A stretch of DNA of 64,000 nucleotides from Sinomonas susongensis (GCF_005877005.1 NZ_SSNH01000001.1:434001-498000), one strand, 5' to 3'; counted from the first letter of the stretch, positions 7,009-15,875 are shown. Notes: generated from the letters alone by a model not told the origin. Program-made: numbers and translations.

Positions 7009-10000
7009 CGATCGACCTTGACAACGCCCTTCGAGACGGCACGGAGCCGGATCCGCAGCCGAACAGTGCCGGCCCCCGCTTCTCTCCGGAGGAGCTGGCG
7101 GACCTTCTCGGCCAGCATCGGCCTACCGAGCAGCAGGCGCAGATCATCTCGTCGCCGTTGACGCCTCGCCTCGTCGTGGCCGGAGCCGGATCCGGCAAGA
7201 CCGCGACCATGGCGGATCGGGTCGTGTGGCTTGTCGCCAACGGGCTTGTCCGGCCCGATGAGATCCTCGGTGTGACGTTCACGCGGAAGGCCGCGGGTGA
7301 GCTCTCGGCCCGGATCCGCGCCCACCTCGCCACGCTCGCCCGTGCGGCCCGGCGCGAGGGGATCGACCTCGCCCCCGACGCCCTCGATTCCGAGGCGATG
7401 GACCCGACCGTGTCGACCTACCACTCGTTCGCCAACACTGTGGTCCAGGACCATGGCCTGCGGATCGGCATCGAACGGGACGCCGTGCTGCTGGGAACGG
7501 CGCAGTCCTGGCAGCTCGCGGCGTCCGTCGTCGAAGGGCACGACGGCGAGATCTGGGACGGCTTCCCCGCCAAGAGCACCCTGGTGGGGGCCGTCATGAA
7601 GCTCGCCTCCGAGTGCGCCGAGCACCTGCAGGAGCCCGATGACGTCGCGGGGTGGCTCGCAGCGGAGGCTTCGAGGCTTGAGAGCCTGCCGCTCGCCTCG
7701 GGGAGCAGTCGCGGGCCGGCTGCGGCAGCAGCCAAGCTCGTCTCGACCCTGCGAGCACGAGCCGTCGTCGCTGACCTCGTCGTGCGCTTCGCCGAGGCAA
7801 AGCGGCGCCGGGGGGCCCTCGACTACGGCGACCTCGTGGCGCTCGCGGCACGCATCGCGCGCGACGTCCCGGAGGCGGGCGCTGTCCTGAGGGAACGGTA
7901 TCGGACGGTGCTCCTCGACGAGTTCCAGGACACCTCCCACGCGCAGACGACGCTCTTCTCCCAGCTCTTCGGGAACGGCCATGCGGTCATGGCCGTGGGG
8001 GACCCGAACCAGTCGATCTACGGGTTCCGGGGTGCCTCCGCGGGCCAGCTCTCTGCCTTTCCCGAGACGTTCCCGGAAGTCCTGCCTGACGGGCTGCGGC
8101 GTCGTGCCGCAGTCAGCCACCTGACGACGGCGTGGCGCAACAGCGTCTCGGTGCTCGCTACCGCCAATATCGCCGCGGAGCCGCTTCGCGGCGCCGCCCC
8201 GTACGCGCCCAAGGCCGCTCGGGCCGAAGTGCGGAGCCTCGACCCGAGCCCTGTTGCCGCACCGGGTCGGGTGGTCGTGGCACGGTTCCGGGACGAAATC
8301 GAGGAAGCCGCCTCCGTTGCCGATCAGCTGGCAGCATTTGCGGCATCGTGGGCCGGGGCACGCCGGGCCGGTGGGGCCGAGGCTCTGCCGACGATGGCGG
8401 TCCTCTGCCGGAAGCGCGCCCAGTTCGCCCCTATCCAGCGTGAGTTCGAGCGCCGTGGGATGCCTTACGAGGTCGTCGGCCTTGGAGGCCTGCTCGACAC
8501 CCCCGAGGTCATCGACGTGGTCAGCACCCTGCGCGTCATCGCCGACCCCGGCCGTTCGGACGCCCTCATGCGGCTCCTCGCCGGCGCGCGCTGGCGGATC
8601 GGTCCGGCGGACCTCATGGCCCTCGCCGACTGGTCCCGTCACCTTGCCGCGAGGCGCGCACGCGCCGCGCGGCCAGCCGACCAAGAGCTCGATGCGCCGG
8701 GCACGGTCGAGGAAGCCCTGGTCGAGGGCGACCTCGCGGAAGCGGCGAGCCTCATCGAGGCCATCGACCGCCTGCCGCGGGGGGACTGGGTTTCCGGGGC
8801 GGGACGATCACTCACCGAGGAGGCACTCAGCCGGCTCTCACTGCTGCGCGACGAGCTGCGAACCCTCCGGACGCTGGCTTCGGACGATCTTGGGACGCTC
8901 ATCGCCCAGGTCGAACGGTCGCTCCTCCTCGACATCGAGCTTGCCGCGCGCCCGGGGGTCTCCCTGCACCAGGCGCGGCGCAACCTCGACGCGTTGCAGG
9001 AAGCGGCGGCCTCGTTCCTCGCACAGTCGACCTCTTCCGAACTGCTCGCGTTCCTCGCGTGGCTCGAAGCTGCTGCGGAGGAGGAGTCTGGGCTGGACAT
9101 GGCCCCGAGCGAGCCCATGCCGGGCGCGATCCAGCTGCTGACGGTTCACGCGTCGAAGGGGCTCGAATGGGATGCGGTCGTCGTGGCCGGCCTCAGTCAT
9201 GGTGCGTTCCCGAGCGGTGGGAACGACCGCTGGACGAGCGGTGCCGAAGCCCTGCCGTGGCCGCTGCGGGGGGACCGGCACGAGCTTCCCCAATGGGACG
9301 CGGACCACCCGGACCTGAAGGGCTGCCTCGACGCGGAGAAGGCCTTCGCGGAGGACGCGAGCGAGCACGCCGAGCGCGAGGAACGGAGGCTCGCGTACGT
9401 CGCCTTCACACGGGCCAAGGAGCTTCTCGTGGTCACCGGGTCGGCGTGGTCGGCCAGCCGGGCGAAGCCCTCGGAGCCGTCCGTGTTCCTCGTGGAACTG
9501 CGTGAGGCGGCCGAGGACTTCGGATTCGAGGTCGTGGCCTGGGCAGAAGACGGAGATCTCCCGGACGAAAACCCGCTCCACGCCGAGCCAGAGGCCGCCC
9601 TGTGGCCGTACGACCCCCTCGAAGGACCGATCGACGCCGCAACCGGGTCGCGCCGAAGCCTCGCGCCCGGGCGGCGGGGCGCCCTCGAGCAGGCTGCCCG
9701 GGCGGTGCTTGCGGCCTTGGCGGCTCCCGGTGATGAGCCGTCTGCCCGGGCTGCGGGCATTGCCCGCGGGCTCACGCCCCGTGCGGGCCGATGGCTGCGC
9801 GAGGCGGAGCTGCTCCTCGCCCAGCGGGAACGCCACGCTGACGACGACGGCGTCCGGCTTCCCGAGCACCTCTCGGCGTCGTCCCTCGTGGCGCTGGGCG
9901 AAGACCCCGACGCCGTCGTCCGCCAGCTTCGGCGCCCCGTGCCGCGTCGCCCGGGGATGGCCGCGCGTCGCGGCACGGCCTTCCACGCATGGGTCGAGGA

Positions 10001-10448
10001 GTACTTCGCCCAGAGCTCCATGCTCGATCTCGATGGGCTGGACCACGCAGACGAGTTCGTCGACGAGGCCTACGACCTGCAGTCGTTCGTGGACGTATTC
10101 CGAGCCTCGGAATGGGCTCATCGGAGCCCTGCCTTCGTCGAGGTTCCCCTCGAGACGCGGGTGGGGCCCGTCGTCGTCCGCGGCCGAGTGGACGCTGTCT
10201 TCCGTGATGCAGACGGCACGTGGGACCTCGTGGACTGGAAGACCGGGCGCGCCCCCGGGCCTCGGGGAGCCGAGGCCCGGGCGGTGCAGCTCGCTGTCTA
10301 CCGTCTCGCGTGGTCCCGCCTCAAGGGCGTTCCCCTCGGCCAGGTGAAGGCGGCGTTCTTCTATCTCGCCGACGGCCGGGTGGTCCGGCCTGAGAAGCTC
10401 GCGGGCGAGAAGGAGCTCGAGCGCCTCATCGCGTCGGTTCTGACCTGA
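7005..10448 (+). CDS. adnB: AdnB-like SF1 helicase-nuclease subunit
   Basis: This is the partner of the upstream gene in an AdnAB-type motor-nuclease. GTG at 7005 overlaps the adnA stop (GTGA) and follows GGGGAAGG, giving 1,147 residues; an in-frame ATG at 6951 is less likely. Helicase motifs are complete: Q-motif PTEQQ, Walker A GAGSGKT (60-66), motif II LLDEFQD (303-309), GDPNQSIYGFRG, VHASKGLEWD and AYVAFTRAKELL. The C-terminal nuclease has RRGTAFHAWVEEY, GRVDAVF and DLVDWKTG (Asp1077, Lys1079). The canonical DEFQD here, against DDVQE in the partner, fits AdnB being the main motor as reported for mycobacteria. The 3' end overlaps the convergent phosphotransferase gene by 23 bases. Confidence 0.92.
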   Translation: MTIDLDNALRDGTEPDPQPNSAGPRFSPEELADLLGQHRPTEQQAQIISSPLTPRLVVAGAGSGKTATMADRVVWLVANGLVRPDEILGVTFTRKAAGELSARIRAHLATLARAARREGIDLAPDALDSEAMDPTVSTYHSFANTVVQDHGLRIGIERDAVLLGTAQSWQLAASVVEGHDGEIWDGFPAKSTLVGAVMKLASECAEHLQEPDDVAGWLAAEASRLESLPLASGSSRGPAAAAAKLVSTLRARAVVADLVVRFAEAKRRRGALDYGDLVALAARIARDVPEAGAVLRERYRTVLLDEFQDTSHAQTTLFSQLFGNGHAVMAVGDPNQSIYGFRGASAGQLSAFPETFPEVLPDGLRRRAAVSHLTTAWRNSVSVLATANIAAEPLRGAAPYAPKAARAEVRSLDPSPVAAPGRVVVARFRDEIEEAASVADQLAAFAASWAGARRAGGAEALPTMAVLCRKRAQFAPIQREFERRGMPYEVVGLGGLLDTPEVIDVVSTLRVIADPGRSDALMRLLAGARWRIGPADLMALADWSRHLAARRARAARPADQELDAPGTVEEALVEGDLAEAASLIEAIDRLPRGDWVSGAGRSLTEEALSRLSLLRDELRTLRTLASDDLGTLIAQVERSLLLDIELAARPGVSLHQARRNLDALQEAAASFLAQSTSSELLAFLAWLEAAAEEESGLDMAPSEPMPGAIQLLTVHASKGLEWDAVVVAGLSHGAFPSGGNDRWTSGAEALPWPLRGDRHELPQWDADHPDLKGCLDAEKAFAEDASEHAEREERRLAYVAFTRAKELLVVTGSAWSASRAKPSEPSVFLVELREAAEDFGFEVVAWAEDGDLPDENPLHAEPEAALWPYDPLEGPIDAATGSRRSLAPGRRGALEQAARAVLAALAAPGDEPSARAAGIARGLTPRAGRWLREAELLLAQRERHADDDGVRLPEHLSASSLVALGEDPDAVVRQLRRPVPRRPGMAARRGTAFHAWVEEYFAQSSMLDLDGLDHADEFVDEAYDLQSFVDVFRASEWAHRSPAFVEVPLETRVGPVVVRGRVDAVFRDADGTWDLVDWKTGRAPGPRGAEARAVQLAVYRLAWSRLKGVPLGQVKAAFFYLADGRVVRPEKLAGEKELERLIASVLT

Positions 10449-11616
10449 CCTCGCGTTCGCCGTTCTTGGCGGTTTTGGCGGTCTCGGTGGTCTCGGCGTC
10501 CACGATGGGGATCGCGTCCGTGGGCGGCTCGGCGTCGGCCTTGGGGTCGCTTGGAGGCGCGACCGAGGGCGCCACCGAAGGGGGCGCGATGACCGGGACG
10601 GCGGAGGTGACGGCTTCGGGTTCTGATGCCGGAGCCTCACGGGACGCAGCCCCAGAAGCCGAGGCCTCGGCTGCGGCCTCCGCGGAGCCCCGATCCTCGG
10701 CTTCCTGCTCCTCGATGTCGGCGGCGAGCTGACGGAGCATGTCCTCGCCGTCGGCCGCGGCTTCGGCGTCACGCAGTGTCAGGGCCTTCACAAGGTACTG
10801 GGCAAGGGCGAACTCGGCGGCGAGCGCGGCCCGGCGCAGAAGATGCGGGTCGACGGGCTCCTTGCGCGCCTCGTGGTAGGCGGCGACGACGGCGTCGACG
10901 AAGTCCGGTTCGTTGGAGGCAACGAGCCAGGCAAGGTCGTCGGCAGGGTCGCCGACCCGCAGATCGGTCCAGCCGGTCACGGCCGTCAGGCGCCCGTCGT
11001 CGATCAGCAGGTTGTCCTCGTGCAGGTCTCCGTGGACGACCGTCGGGTTGAACCGCCACATGCTCACGTCTTCGAGAGCGTTTTCCCAACGCCGCAGGAG
11101 CACGGGCGGGATCTTGCCCGTCGTGGCGGCTTGGTCGAGCTCGTTGAGCCTGCGCTGGCGGAACTCGTTGGCCGTGTACGCAGGGAGGTCGGCGCGGTCG
11201 ACGAGATCGGTGGGGAGCGCGTGGATTGCGGCGAGTGCGGTTCCGATGTCCTTGACGAGGCGCGGGCCGCCCGCGGCCAGCGCGCCGAGTTCTCGGACGG
11301 TTCCCGCGAGATGTGTGTACACGCAAGTCGTGAGGTCGCCCATGCGGACCGTTCCTGCTACAGCCGGCATCTGGAAAGGCAATTCGGCGCGGACGGCCGG
11401 TCCGAACGCCCGCAGGACGAGCATCTCGGTCTCGAGGCGCGCGCTTGCTTCGCTGCCACGGGGCGAACGTACGCGCCAGCGGCGGCGGTCCTCGCCTTCG
11501 ACGAGGGCGGAATCGAAGTCCGTCGCGTCATCGGGCGACGGGCCGACCGCCACGGGCTCGAGGCCTGGCACAGCAGCGGTCGCGAGGGCAGCCAGCTCCA
11601 TGGGGGTACGTCTCAC
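10426..11616 (-). CDS. APH-fold phosphotransferase with long low-complexity tail
   Basis: This protein of about 396 residues has the aminoglycoside/choline kinase fold. The catalytic loop is VVHGDLHEDNLLID, with the HGDxxxxN pattern. The downstream magnesium-binding segment reads VTGWTDLRVGDPADDLAWL, where the first Asp of the usual IDW motif is absent. The substrate is unknown; chromosomal members in Actinomycetota are not proven resistance genes. About the last 100 residues are an Ala/Pro/Glu/Ser-rich tail with no domain. GTG at 11616 is preferred because a TACCGT -10 box ends 7 bases before it (leaderless); ATG at 11601 with GGTGAG upstream is the alternative. It sits between adnB and nudC, a place taken by another gene in mycobacteria. 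Confidence 0.83.
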   Translation of the reverse strand: MRRTPMELAALATAAVPGLEPVAVGPSPDDATDFDSALVEGEDRRRWRVRSPRGSEASARLETEMLVLRAFGPAVRAELPFQMPAVAGTVRMGDLTTCVYTHLAGTVRELGALAAGGPRLVKDIGTALAAIHALPTDLVDRADLPAYTANEFRQRRLNELDQAATTGKIPPVLLRRWENALEDVSMWRFNPTVVHGDLHEDNLLIDDGRLTAVTGWTDLRVGDPADDLAWLVASNEPDFVDAVVAAYHEARKEPVDPHLLRRAALAAEFALAQYLVKALTLRDAEAAADGEDMLRQLAADIEEQEAEDRGSAEAAAEASASGAASREAPASEPEAVTSAVPVIAPPSVAPSVAPPSDPKADAEPPTDAIPIVDAETTETAKTAKNGEREVRSEPTR

Positions 11617-11623
11617 CCTGTTT

Positions 11624-11629
11624 ACGGTA
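11624..11629 (-). promoter_or_regulatory. -10 box of leaderless phosphotransferase mRNA
   Basis: TACCGT on the minus strand, then AAACAGG (7 bases) and GTG at 11616. Confidence 0.45.
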
Positions 11630-11729
11630 GCCCGCGCAGGCTGGCGGATCACGGCCCTGAGCGGCGTGTCCCGCGCGCGTTTCGTCCACAGGCGGCGGTC
11701 GCCGGCATGCGACTGTCGCCGAGGCTCAG

Positions 11730-11735
11730 TACCGT
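11730..11735 (+). promoter_or_regulatory. -10 box of leaderless nudC mRNA
   Basis: TACCGT, then AGGACT (6 bases) and ATG at 11742. It is the same hexamer as the opposite-facing phosphotransferase promoter. Confidence 0.45.
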
Positions 11736-11741
11736 AGGACT

Positions 11742-12881
11742 ATGACCTCAGGCTCTGCCTCCTCCCATTCGAGCACGAACTCCACCCCAGGCCTTCCCGT
11801 TTCGGCCGGTGCGACGTCCCGTCCGTACGGCAGGGGCGGGGTGAACGGTGAAGGCCCGGTCGCCGGCGCGCTCTCGCCCATGCTGCTGCCCGTCCTGCCC
11901 GCAGCACTCGACCGCCGGAGCGAGGATCGTGCCGATCCTGCCTTCCTCGCCTCGATCGTGCGGGAGCAGGGGACCGTCGCGCTGCTCCTCGCGCAGCACC
12001 GTGCCGCCGTGGTGGGCGAGAGCCTGGTCTTCCTCCGGGCGGCCGAGATTCCTCCGGAATGGCTCGAGGGGCTCGTGGTCTATCTGGGGCGGGTGCCCGA
12101 CGACGCCCGGCTCGGCGAGGACGGGGGAACCGCGCTCCAGGGCGGCGCCGACGTCGTCCTCGTCGTCCTTCCCGAGCCCGTCGAGCCGATCGCCGGAGTG
12201 ATGTCCGAGCCGGCGACGGCTGGGGCTGGGATGCTTCCGCAGGGCACCCAGTGGTCGGGCTTCCGGGAGATCGGCGCAGCCATGCATCCCGTCGAGGCGG
12301 GCCTCCTCCTCGAAGCGACCGCGATATCGAACTGGCATGAGACCCACCCGCGCTGTCCGCGGTGCGGCGCTCCGACGGACGTGGTCACGAGTGGCTGGGT
12401 GCGTGTCTGCACGGAAGACGGTTCCGAGCATTTCCCGCGGACCGACCCAGCGATCATCGTGAGCGTCGTGGGACCCGACGGCCGGATTCTGCTCGGCCGC
12501 GGCGCGCGCATGCGTTCCACGATGTTCTCGACGCTGGCCGGCTTCGTCGAGCCGGGGGAGTCCCTCGAGCAGGCGGTGGCGCGTGAGATTGCTGAAGAGG
12601 TCGGGGTCCGCGTCTCTGCCTGCCAGTATCTCGGCTCGCAGCCGTGGCCCTTCCCGGCGTCCCTCATGCTCGGCTTCACCGCGCGGACGGAGGACACCGT
12701 GGCGAGGCCGGATGGCGAGGAAGTGGTCAAGGCGCGCTGGTTCGAGCGCGAGGACCTCCAGGCCGCCGTCGCGGCCGGCGAGGTCACCCTCCCCACGCGG
12801 GCGTCGATCTCCCGGGCGCTGATCGAGCACTGGTACGGGGGGCCGATCGAGGATCGTTCCCCCGAGCAGGCAAGGGCATGA
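11742..12881 (+). CDS. nudC: NAD(+) diphosphatase / NADH pyrophosphatase NudC
   Basis: This 379-residue enzyme hydrolyses NAD(H) to NMN(H) and AMP and, in other bacteria, removes NAD caps from RNA. The N-terminal domain is divergent. The zinc ribbon has CPRCG (Cys205, Cys208) and Cys223 in VCTEDGSEHFPRTDP; the fourth ligand is not an obvious cysteine. The Nudix box GFVEPGESLEQAVAREIAEE is followed by SQPWPFPASLML, the SQPWPFPxS motif that is diagnostic of NudC. The N terminus carries an extra low-complexity Ser/Gly stretch of about 35 residues. The stop overlaps the uvrD2 start as ATGA. The nudC-uvrD2 pair is also adjacent in mycobacteria (Rv3199c-Rv3198c). Confidence 0.94.
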   Translation: MTSGSASSHSSTNSTPGLPVSAGATSRPYGRGGVNGEGPVAGALSPMLLPVLPAALDRRSEDRADPAFLASIVREQGTVALLLAQHRAAVVGESLVFLRAAEIPPEWLEGLVVYLGRVPDDARLGEDGGTALQGGADVVLVVLPEPVEPIAGVMSEPATAGAGMLPQGTQWSGFREIGAAMHPVEAGLLLEATAISNWHETHPRCPRCGAPTDVVTSGWVRVCTEDGSEHFPRTDPAIIVSVVGPDGRILLGRGARMRSTMFSTLAGFVEPGESLEQAVAREIAEEVGVRVSACQYLGSQPWPFPASLMLGFTARTEDTVARPDGEEVVKARWFEREDLQAAVAAGEVTLPTRASISRALIEHWYGGPIEDRSPEQARA

Positions 12882-14989
12882 CGGCGGAGGCACAGTCCCT
12901 CGAGGATCGGCTTCTGGGCGGCCTCGACGATGAGCAGCGCACCGTCGCCACGACGCTCCAGGGCCCACTGTGCGTCCTCGCGGGGGCGGGCACGGGCAAG
13001 ACGCGTGCCATCACGCACAGGATCGCCTACGGCGTCCACGCAGGCGTCTACCAGCCGCAGCGCCTCCTCGCGGTGACGTTCACGTCGAGGGCCGCCGCGG
13101 AGATGCGCGGCCGTCTGCGTGATCTCGGTGTCGGCGGAGTGCAGGCGCGCACGTTCCACGCGGCCGCGCTCCGGCAGCTTCAGTACTTCTGGCCGCAGGC
13201 CGTGGGCGGCCAGCTGCCCGGCCTGCTCGAGCACAAGGCTCAGGCCATCGCCGAGGCAGCGCGTCGGCTGCGGCTCACGGTTGACCGTGCCGCCATCCGC
13301 GACCTCGCCTCGGAGCTCGAATGGGCGAAGGTCTCGATGCTCACCCCGTCCACGTATCTGCAGGGGGCGAGCTCCCGGGGGGAGCCTGGGGGCCTGCCGC
13401 TGACGACGGTGGCCCGGCTGTTCCAGGCGTACGAGGACGTCAAGATCGACAGGAACCTGATCGATTTCGAGGATGTCCTCCTCATCACGGTCGGGATCCT
13501 GCAGGAGGATCCGAAGGTCGCGGCCGAGGTCCGCGAGCAGTACCGGCATTTCGTGGTCGACGAGTACCAGGACGTGTCCCCCCTGCAGGAGCGGCTTCTC
13601 GAGCTGTGGCTCGGGGGCCGCGAGGAGCTCTGCGTGGTCGGCGACGCGAGCCAGACTATCTATTCCTTCACGGGCGCGACTTCTGCCCATCTCCTCGAAT
13701 TCGGCCAGCGGTTCCCCGGGGCAACCGTCGTGAAGCTCGTGCGCGACTACCGCTCCACCCCGCAGGTCGTGGACCTGGCCAATCGTCTCCTTGGCGCGCG
13801 CCGCAGCGGCGGACCGGCTGCCGACCGGCTCTGGGCCGAGCCCCTCCAGCTCGTGGCCCAGCGGGTCCCGGGACCGCAGCCCGAGTTCGCCGAGTGCCCT
13901 GACGACGAGGCTGAGGCGGCCGCTGTGGCCGAGCGCATCGGGCAGCTCGTCGCGGCAGGCACTGAGCCGAAGGACATAGCGGTGCTGTTCCGCACGAACG
14001 GGCAGTCGGAGGCGTTCGAGCAGGCGCTCACGGCTGCGGGGATCGGCTACCAGCTCCGCGGGGGCGAGCGGTTCTTCAACCGTCGAGAGGTCCGCGACGC
14101 GCTCCTCCAGCTCCGCGGGGCAGCGAGGACCCAGCCGACGGGCGTCCCCCTCGGCCAGGCCGTCCGGGACGTGCTCTCGTCGCTCGGCTACGCGGACGCG
14201 GCCCCGTCGGGCAGCGGGGCAACGCGAGAACGCTGGGAGTCGCTCTCGGCGCTTGTCTCCCTCGCAGACGAGCTCGCGGCGAGCCGCGGAGAATCCTTCG
14301 GCCTGCCCGAGTTCGTGATCGAGCTGCATGAAAGGTCCGCCGCCCAGCACGCGCCCGCCGTGCAGGGCGTGACGCTCGCGTCGCTTCACGCCGCCAAGGG
14401 CCTGGAGTGGGATGCCGTCTTCCTCGTGGGCCTGAGCGAGGGGCTTGTCCCCATCTCGTTCGCCGACACAGCGGTCACGGTGGACGAGGAGCGCCGACTG
14501 CTCTACGTGGGGATCACGAGGGCGCGCCAGTTCCTCCACCTCTCGTGGTCGCTCTCGCGGACCCCGGGCGGCCGGGCACATCGGCGCCCGTCGCGATTCC
14601 TCGACGGGCTCCGGCCGGGGAGCATGCGGACGACGGCGGCCGCGCCCCGTGATGCTTCGGCCCGCCGTCGGCGCGAGTTCCGAGGCCCGGTCCTGTGCCG
14701 AGTGTGCGGGGCGGTGCTCGAATCGGGGGCGGAACGCAAGGTCGGACGCTGTGCCGACTGCCCGCCGTCGTATGACGAGGCGACTTTCGAGTCGCTGCGT
14801 GCGTGGCGCCTCGAGCAGGCTCGGGAAGCGGATGTGCCGGCGTTCGTCGTGTTCACCGATGCGACGCTCACTGCGATTGCCGAGGCGAAGCCGGGGAGCC
14901 TGGAGGACCTCGCGAAGGTCGCGGGCGTGGGCAAGGCGAAGCTCGAACGGTACGGCGACGCGGTCTTGGAGCTGCTCCGTGGCGCCTGA
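12878..14989 (+). CDS. uvrD2: UvrD2-type SF1 DNA helicase with HRDC domain
   Basis: This 703-residue 3'-5' helicase matches actinobacterial UvrD2. ATG at 12878 overlaps the nudC stop (ATGA). Motifs seen are Walker A GAGTGKT (near residue 35), VVDEYQDVSPLQ, VVGDASQTIYSF, LHAAKGLEWDAVFLVGL and RRLLYVGITRARQFL. After the motor comes a tetracysteine motif (CRVC and CADC, about residues 606-630) and a C-terminal HRDC domain (about 632-703) ending in GVGKAKLERYGDAVLELL. In mycobacteria UvrD2 has the same Cys4-plus-HRDC tail and is essential. It is the third SF1 helicase within 11 kb. The next gene starts 11 bases before its stop. Confidence 0.94.
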   Translation: MTAEAQSLEDRLLGGLDDEQRTVATTLQGPLCVLAGAGTGKTRAITHRIAYGVHAGVYQPQRLLAVTFTSRAAAEMRGRLRDLGVGGVQARTFHAAALRQLQYFWPQAVGGQLPGLLEHKAQAIAEAARRLRLTVDRAAIRDLASELEWAKVSMLTPSTYLQGASSRGEPGGLPLTTVARLFQAYEDVKIDRNLIDFEDVLLITVGILQEDPKVAAEVREQYRHFVVDEYQDVSPLQERLLELWLGGREELCVVGDASQTIYSFTGATSAHLLEFGQRFPGATVVKLVRDYRSTPQVVDLANRLLGARRSGGPAADRLWAEPLQLVAQRVPGPQPEFAECPDDEAEAAAVAERIGQLVAAGTEPKDIAVLFRTNGQSEAFEQALTAAGIGYQLRGGERFFNRREVRDALLQLRGAARTQPTGVPLGQAVRDVLSSLGYADAAPSGSGATRERWESLSALVSLADELAASRGESFGLPEFVIELHERSAAQHAPAVQGVTLASLHAAKGLEWDAVFLVGLSEGLVPISFADTAVTVDEERRLLYVGITRARQFLHLSWSLSRTPGGRAHRRPSRFLDGLRPGSMRTTAAAPRDASARRRREFRGPVLCRVCGAVLESGAERKVGRCADCPPSYDEATFESLRAWRLEQAREADVPAFVVFTDATLTAIAEAKPGSLEDLAKVAGVGKAKLERYGDAVLELLRGA

Positions 14990-15554
14990 GGCCCCTCGCC
15001 CGGGCAGCCCCCGTCCGAGCGGCTCTCCACCGCCCGTCGAGGTCCGCCGCTCTGCCCGTCGCCGCAAGACCGTCAGCGCCTTCTGGGAAGGCGGAACCGC
15101 AGTCGTCGCCATCCCGGCGCGGTTCACGAAGGCCGAGGAGAAGGTGTGGGTCGAACGGATGGTGGAGCGGCTTGAGCGGGACCGGTCCCGCCGAGGAGGC
15201 CCTCGCAGCGACGAGGCACTCATGACGCGCGCCGCCGAGCTCTCGGAGCTCTTCCTCGATGGCCAGGCCCGGCCGGAGACCGTGCGGTGGGTCACCAACC
15301 AGTCGACCCGGTGGGGATCGTGCACGCCGGGGGAGCGGAGCATCCGCCTCTCGCACCAGCTCCAGGGAATGCCCCAGTGGGTCGTGGACTACGTTCTCGT
15401 CCACGAGCTCGCGCATCTTCTCGTTGCGGGCCATACCCCGAAGTTCTGGGCCCTCGTCGAGGGCTATCCGCGGACGGCGGAGGCGAAGGCCTTCCTCGCC
15501 GGAGTCGCGTTCGCGGCCTCGCGGGGCCTTACGCCCGAGGGTCCCCCCGCCTAG
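14979..15554 (+). CDS. YgjP/M48-type zinc metallopeptidase
   Basis: This 191-residue protein belongs to the DUF45/YgjP (WLM-like) metallopeptidase group. The zinc site is HELAHLLVAGHTPKFW, giving HExxH and a third histidine. The upstream VTNQSTRWGSCTPGERSIRL segment is the family hallmark (N-x-RWGSC). GTG at 14979 overlaps uvrD2 by 11 bases and has GGAG 6-7 bases upstream, so it is translationally coupled to the helicase. An N-terminal Pro/Ser-rich region precedes VRRSARRRKTVSAFWEGG. E. coli YgjP and relatives have no settled physiological substrate. Confidence 0.88.
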   Translation: MAPEAPRPGSPRPSGSPPPVEVRRSARRRKTVSAFWEGGTAVVAIPARFTKAEEKVWVERMVERLERDRSRRGGPRSDEALMTRAAELSELFLDGQARPETVRWVTNQSTRWGSCTPGERSIRLSHQLQGMPQWVVDYVLVHELAHLLVAGHTPKFWALVEGYPRTAEAKAFLAGVAFAASRGLTPEGPPA

Positions 15555-15557
15555 AAT
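15552..15557 (+). promoter_or_regulatory. -10 box of leaderless small-gene mRNA
   Basis: TAGAAT overlaps the stop codon of the metallopeptidase gene, then CTGGGCC (7 bases) and ATG at 15565. Confidence 0.5.
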
Positions 15558-15564
15558 CTGGGCC

Positions 15565-15765
15565 ATGAGCCAGCTTCCAGCCGGGTACATGAAGTATCTC
15601 GAGGGCCGCAGTGACGACTTCGTCGAAACCGTTCGGCCAGTCCTGCTCCAGTCCGCAGCGGACGGACTGTACGGCGTGAGGGTTGTGGCGAACGAGCCCC
15701 ATGCCCTTCAGGCGCTCGTGGACGACCGGATTCCGTTCGGGACGATCGTCGAGGACATCGACTAG
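15565..15765 (+). CDS. Small hypothetical protein, 66 residues
   Basis: I do not recognise a named family. The predicted product is 66 residues, soluble and acidic, beginning MSQLPAGYMKYLEG and ending TIVEDID, with no membrane segment or metal motif. Support comes from the near-consensus TAGAAT -10 box that ends 7 bases before the ATG, and from strong third-position GC. It sits between the YgjP-type peptidase and the convergent DUF2342 gene. Function unknown. Confidence 0.65.
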   Translation: MSQLPAGYMKYLEGRSDDFVETVRPVLLQSAADGLYGVRVVANEPHALQALVDDRIPFGTIVEDID

Positions 15766-15779
15766 GAGCTGGGCTTTCC

Positions 15780-15875
15780 CTAGGGGTCGACGGGTCCGTC
15801 GAAGAGCACCGGCGAACCCGTTAACCCCCAGTAGACCAGAGCAGCGCAGCCCCAGCAGCCGCCCCACGATGTCAC
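15780..15875 (-). CDS. Possible 31-residue coupled small protein
   Basis: A 32-codon frame starts with GTG overlapping the stop of the DUF2342 gene as GTGA and ends with TAG at 15780. The peptide is Trp/Gly-rich with one hydrophobic stretch (CAALVYWGLTGSPVLF) and an acidic C terminus, suggesting a tiny membrane peptide. Third positions are about 80% G or C. The overlap is the same kind used for coupled genes elsewhere in this window (adnB, lpqB). It could still be chance; conservation in relatives would decide. Confidence 0.35.
   Translation of the reverse strand: MTSWGGCWGCAALVYWGLTGSPVLFDGPVDP

Noticed and set aside
10426-11616. Aminoglycoside resistance gene
   Set aside because: Only the kinase fold is visible; the magnesium-site motif is altered and the chromosomal setting gives no reason to call resistance.
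12080-15343. Very long open frame on the minus strand (over 1,000 codons) across nudC, uvrD2 and the YgjP-type gene
   Set aside because: It is antisense to three well-supported genes, is Arg/Pro/Gly-rich without any recognisable domain, and is the expected shadow of high-GC coding DNA.
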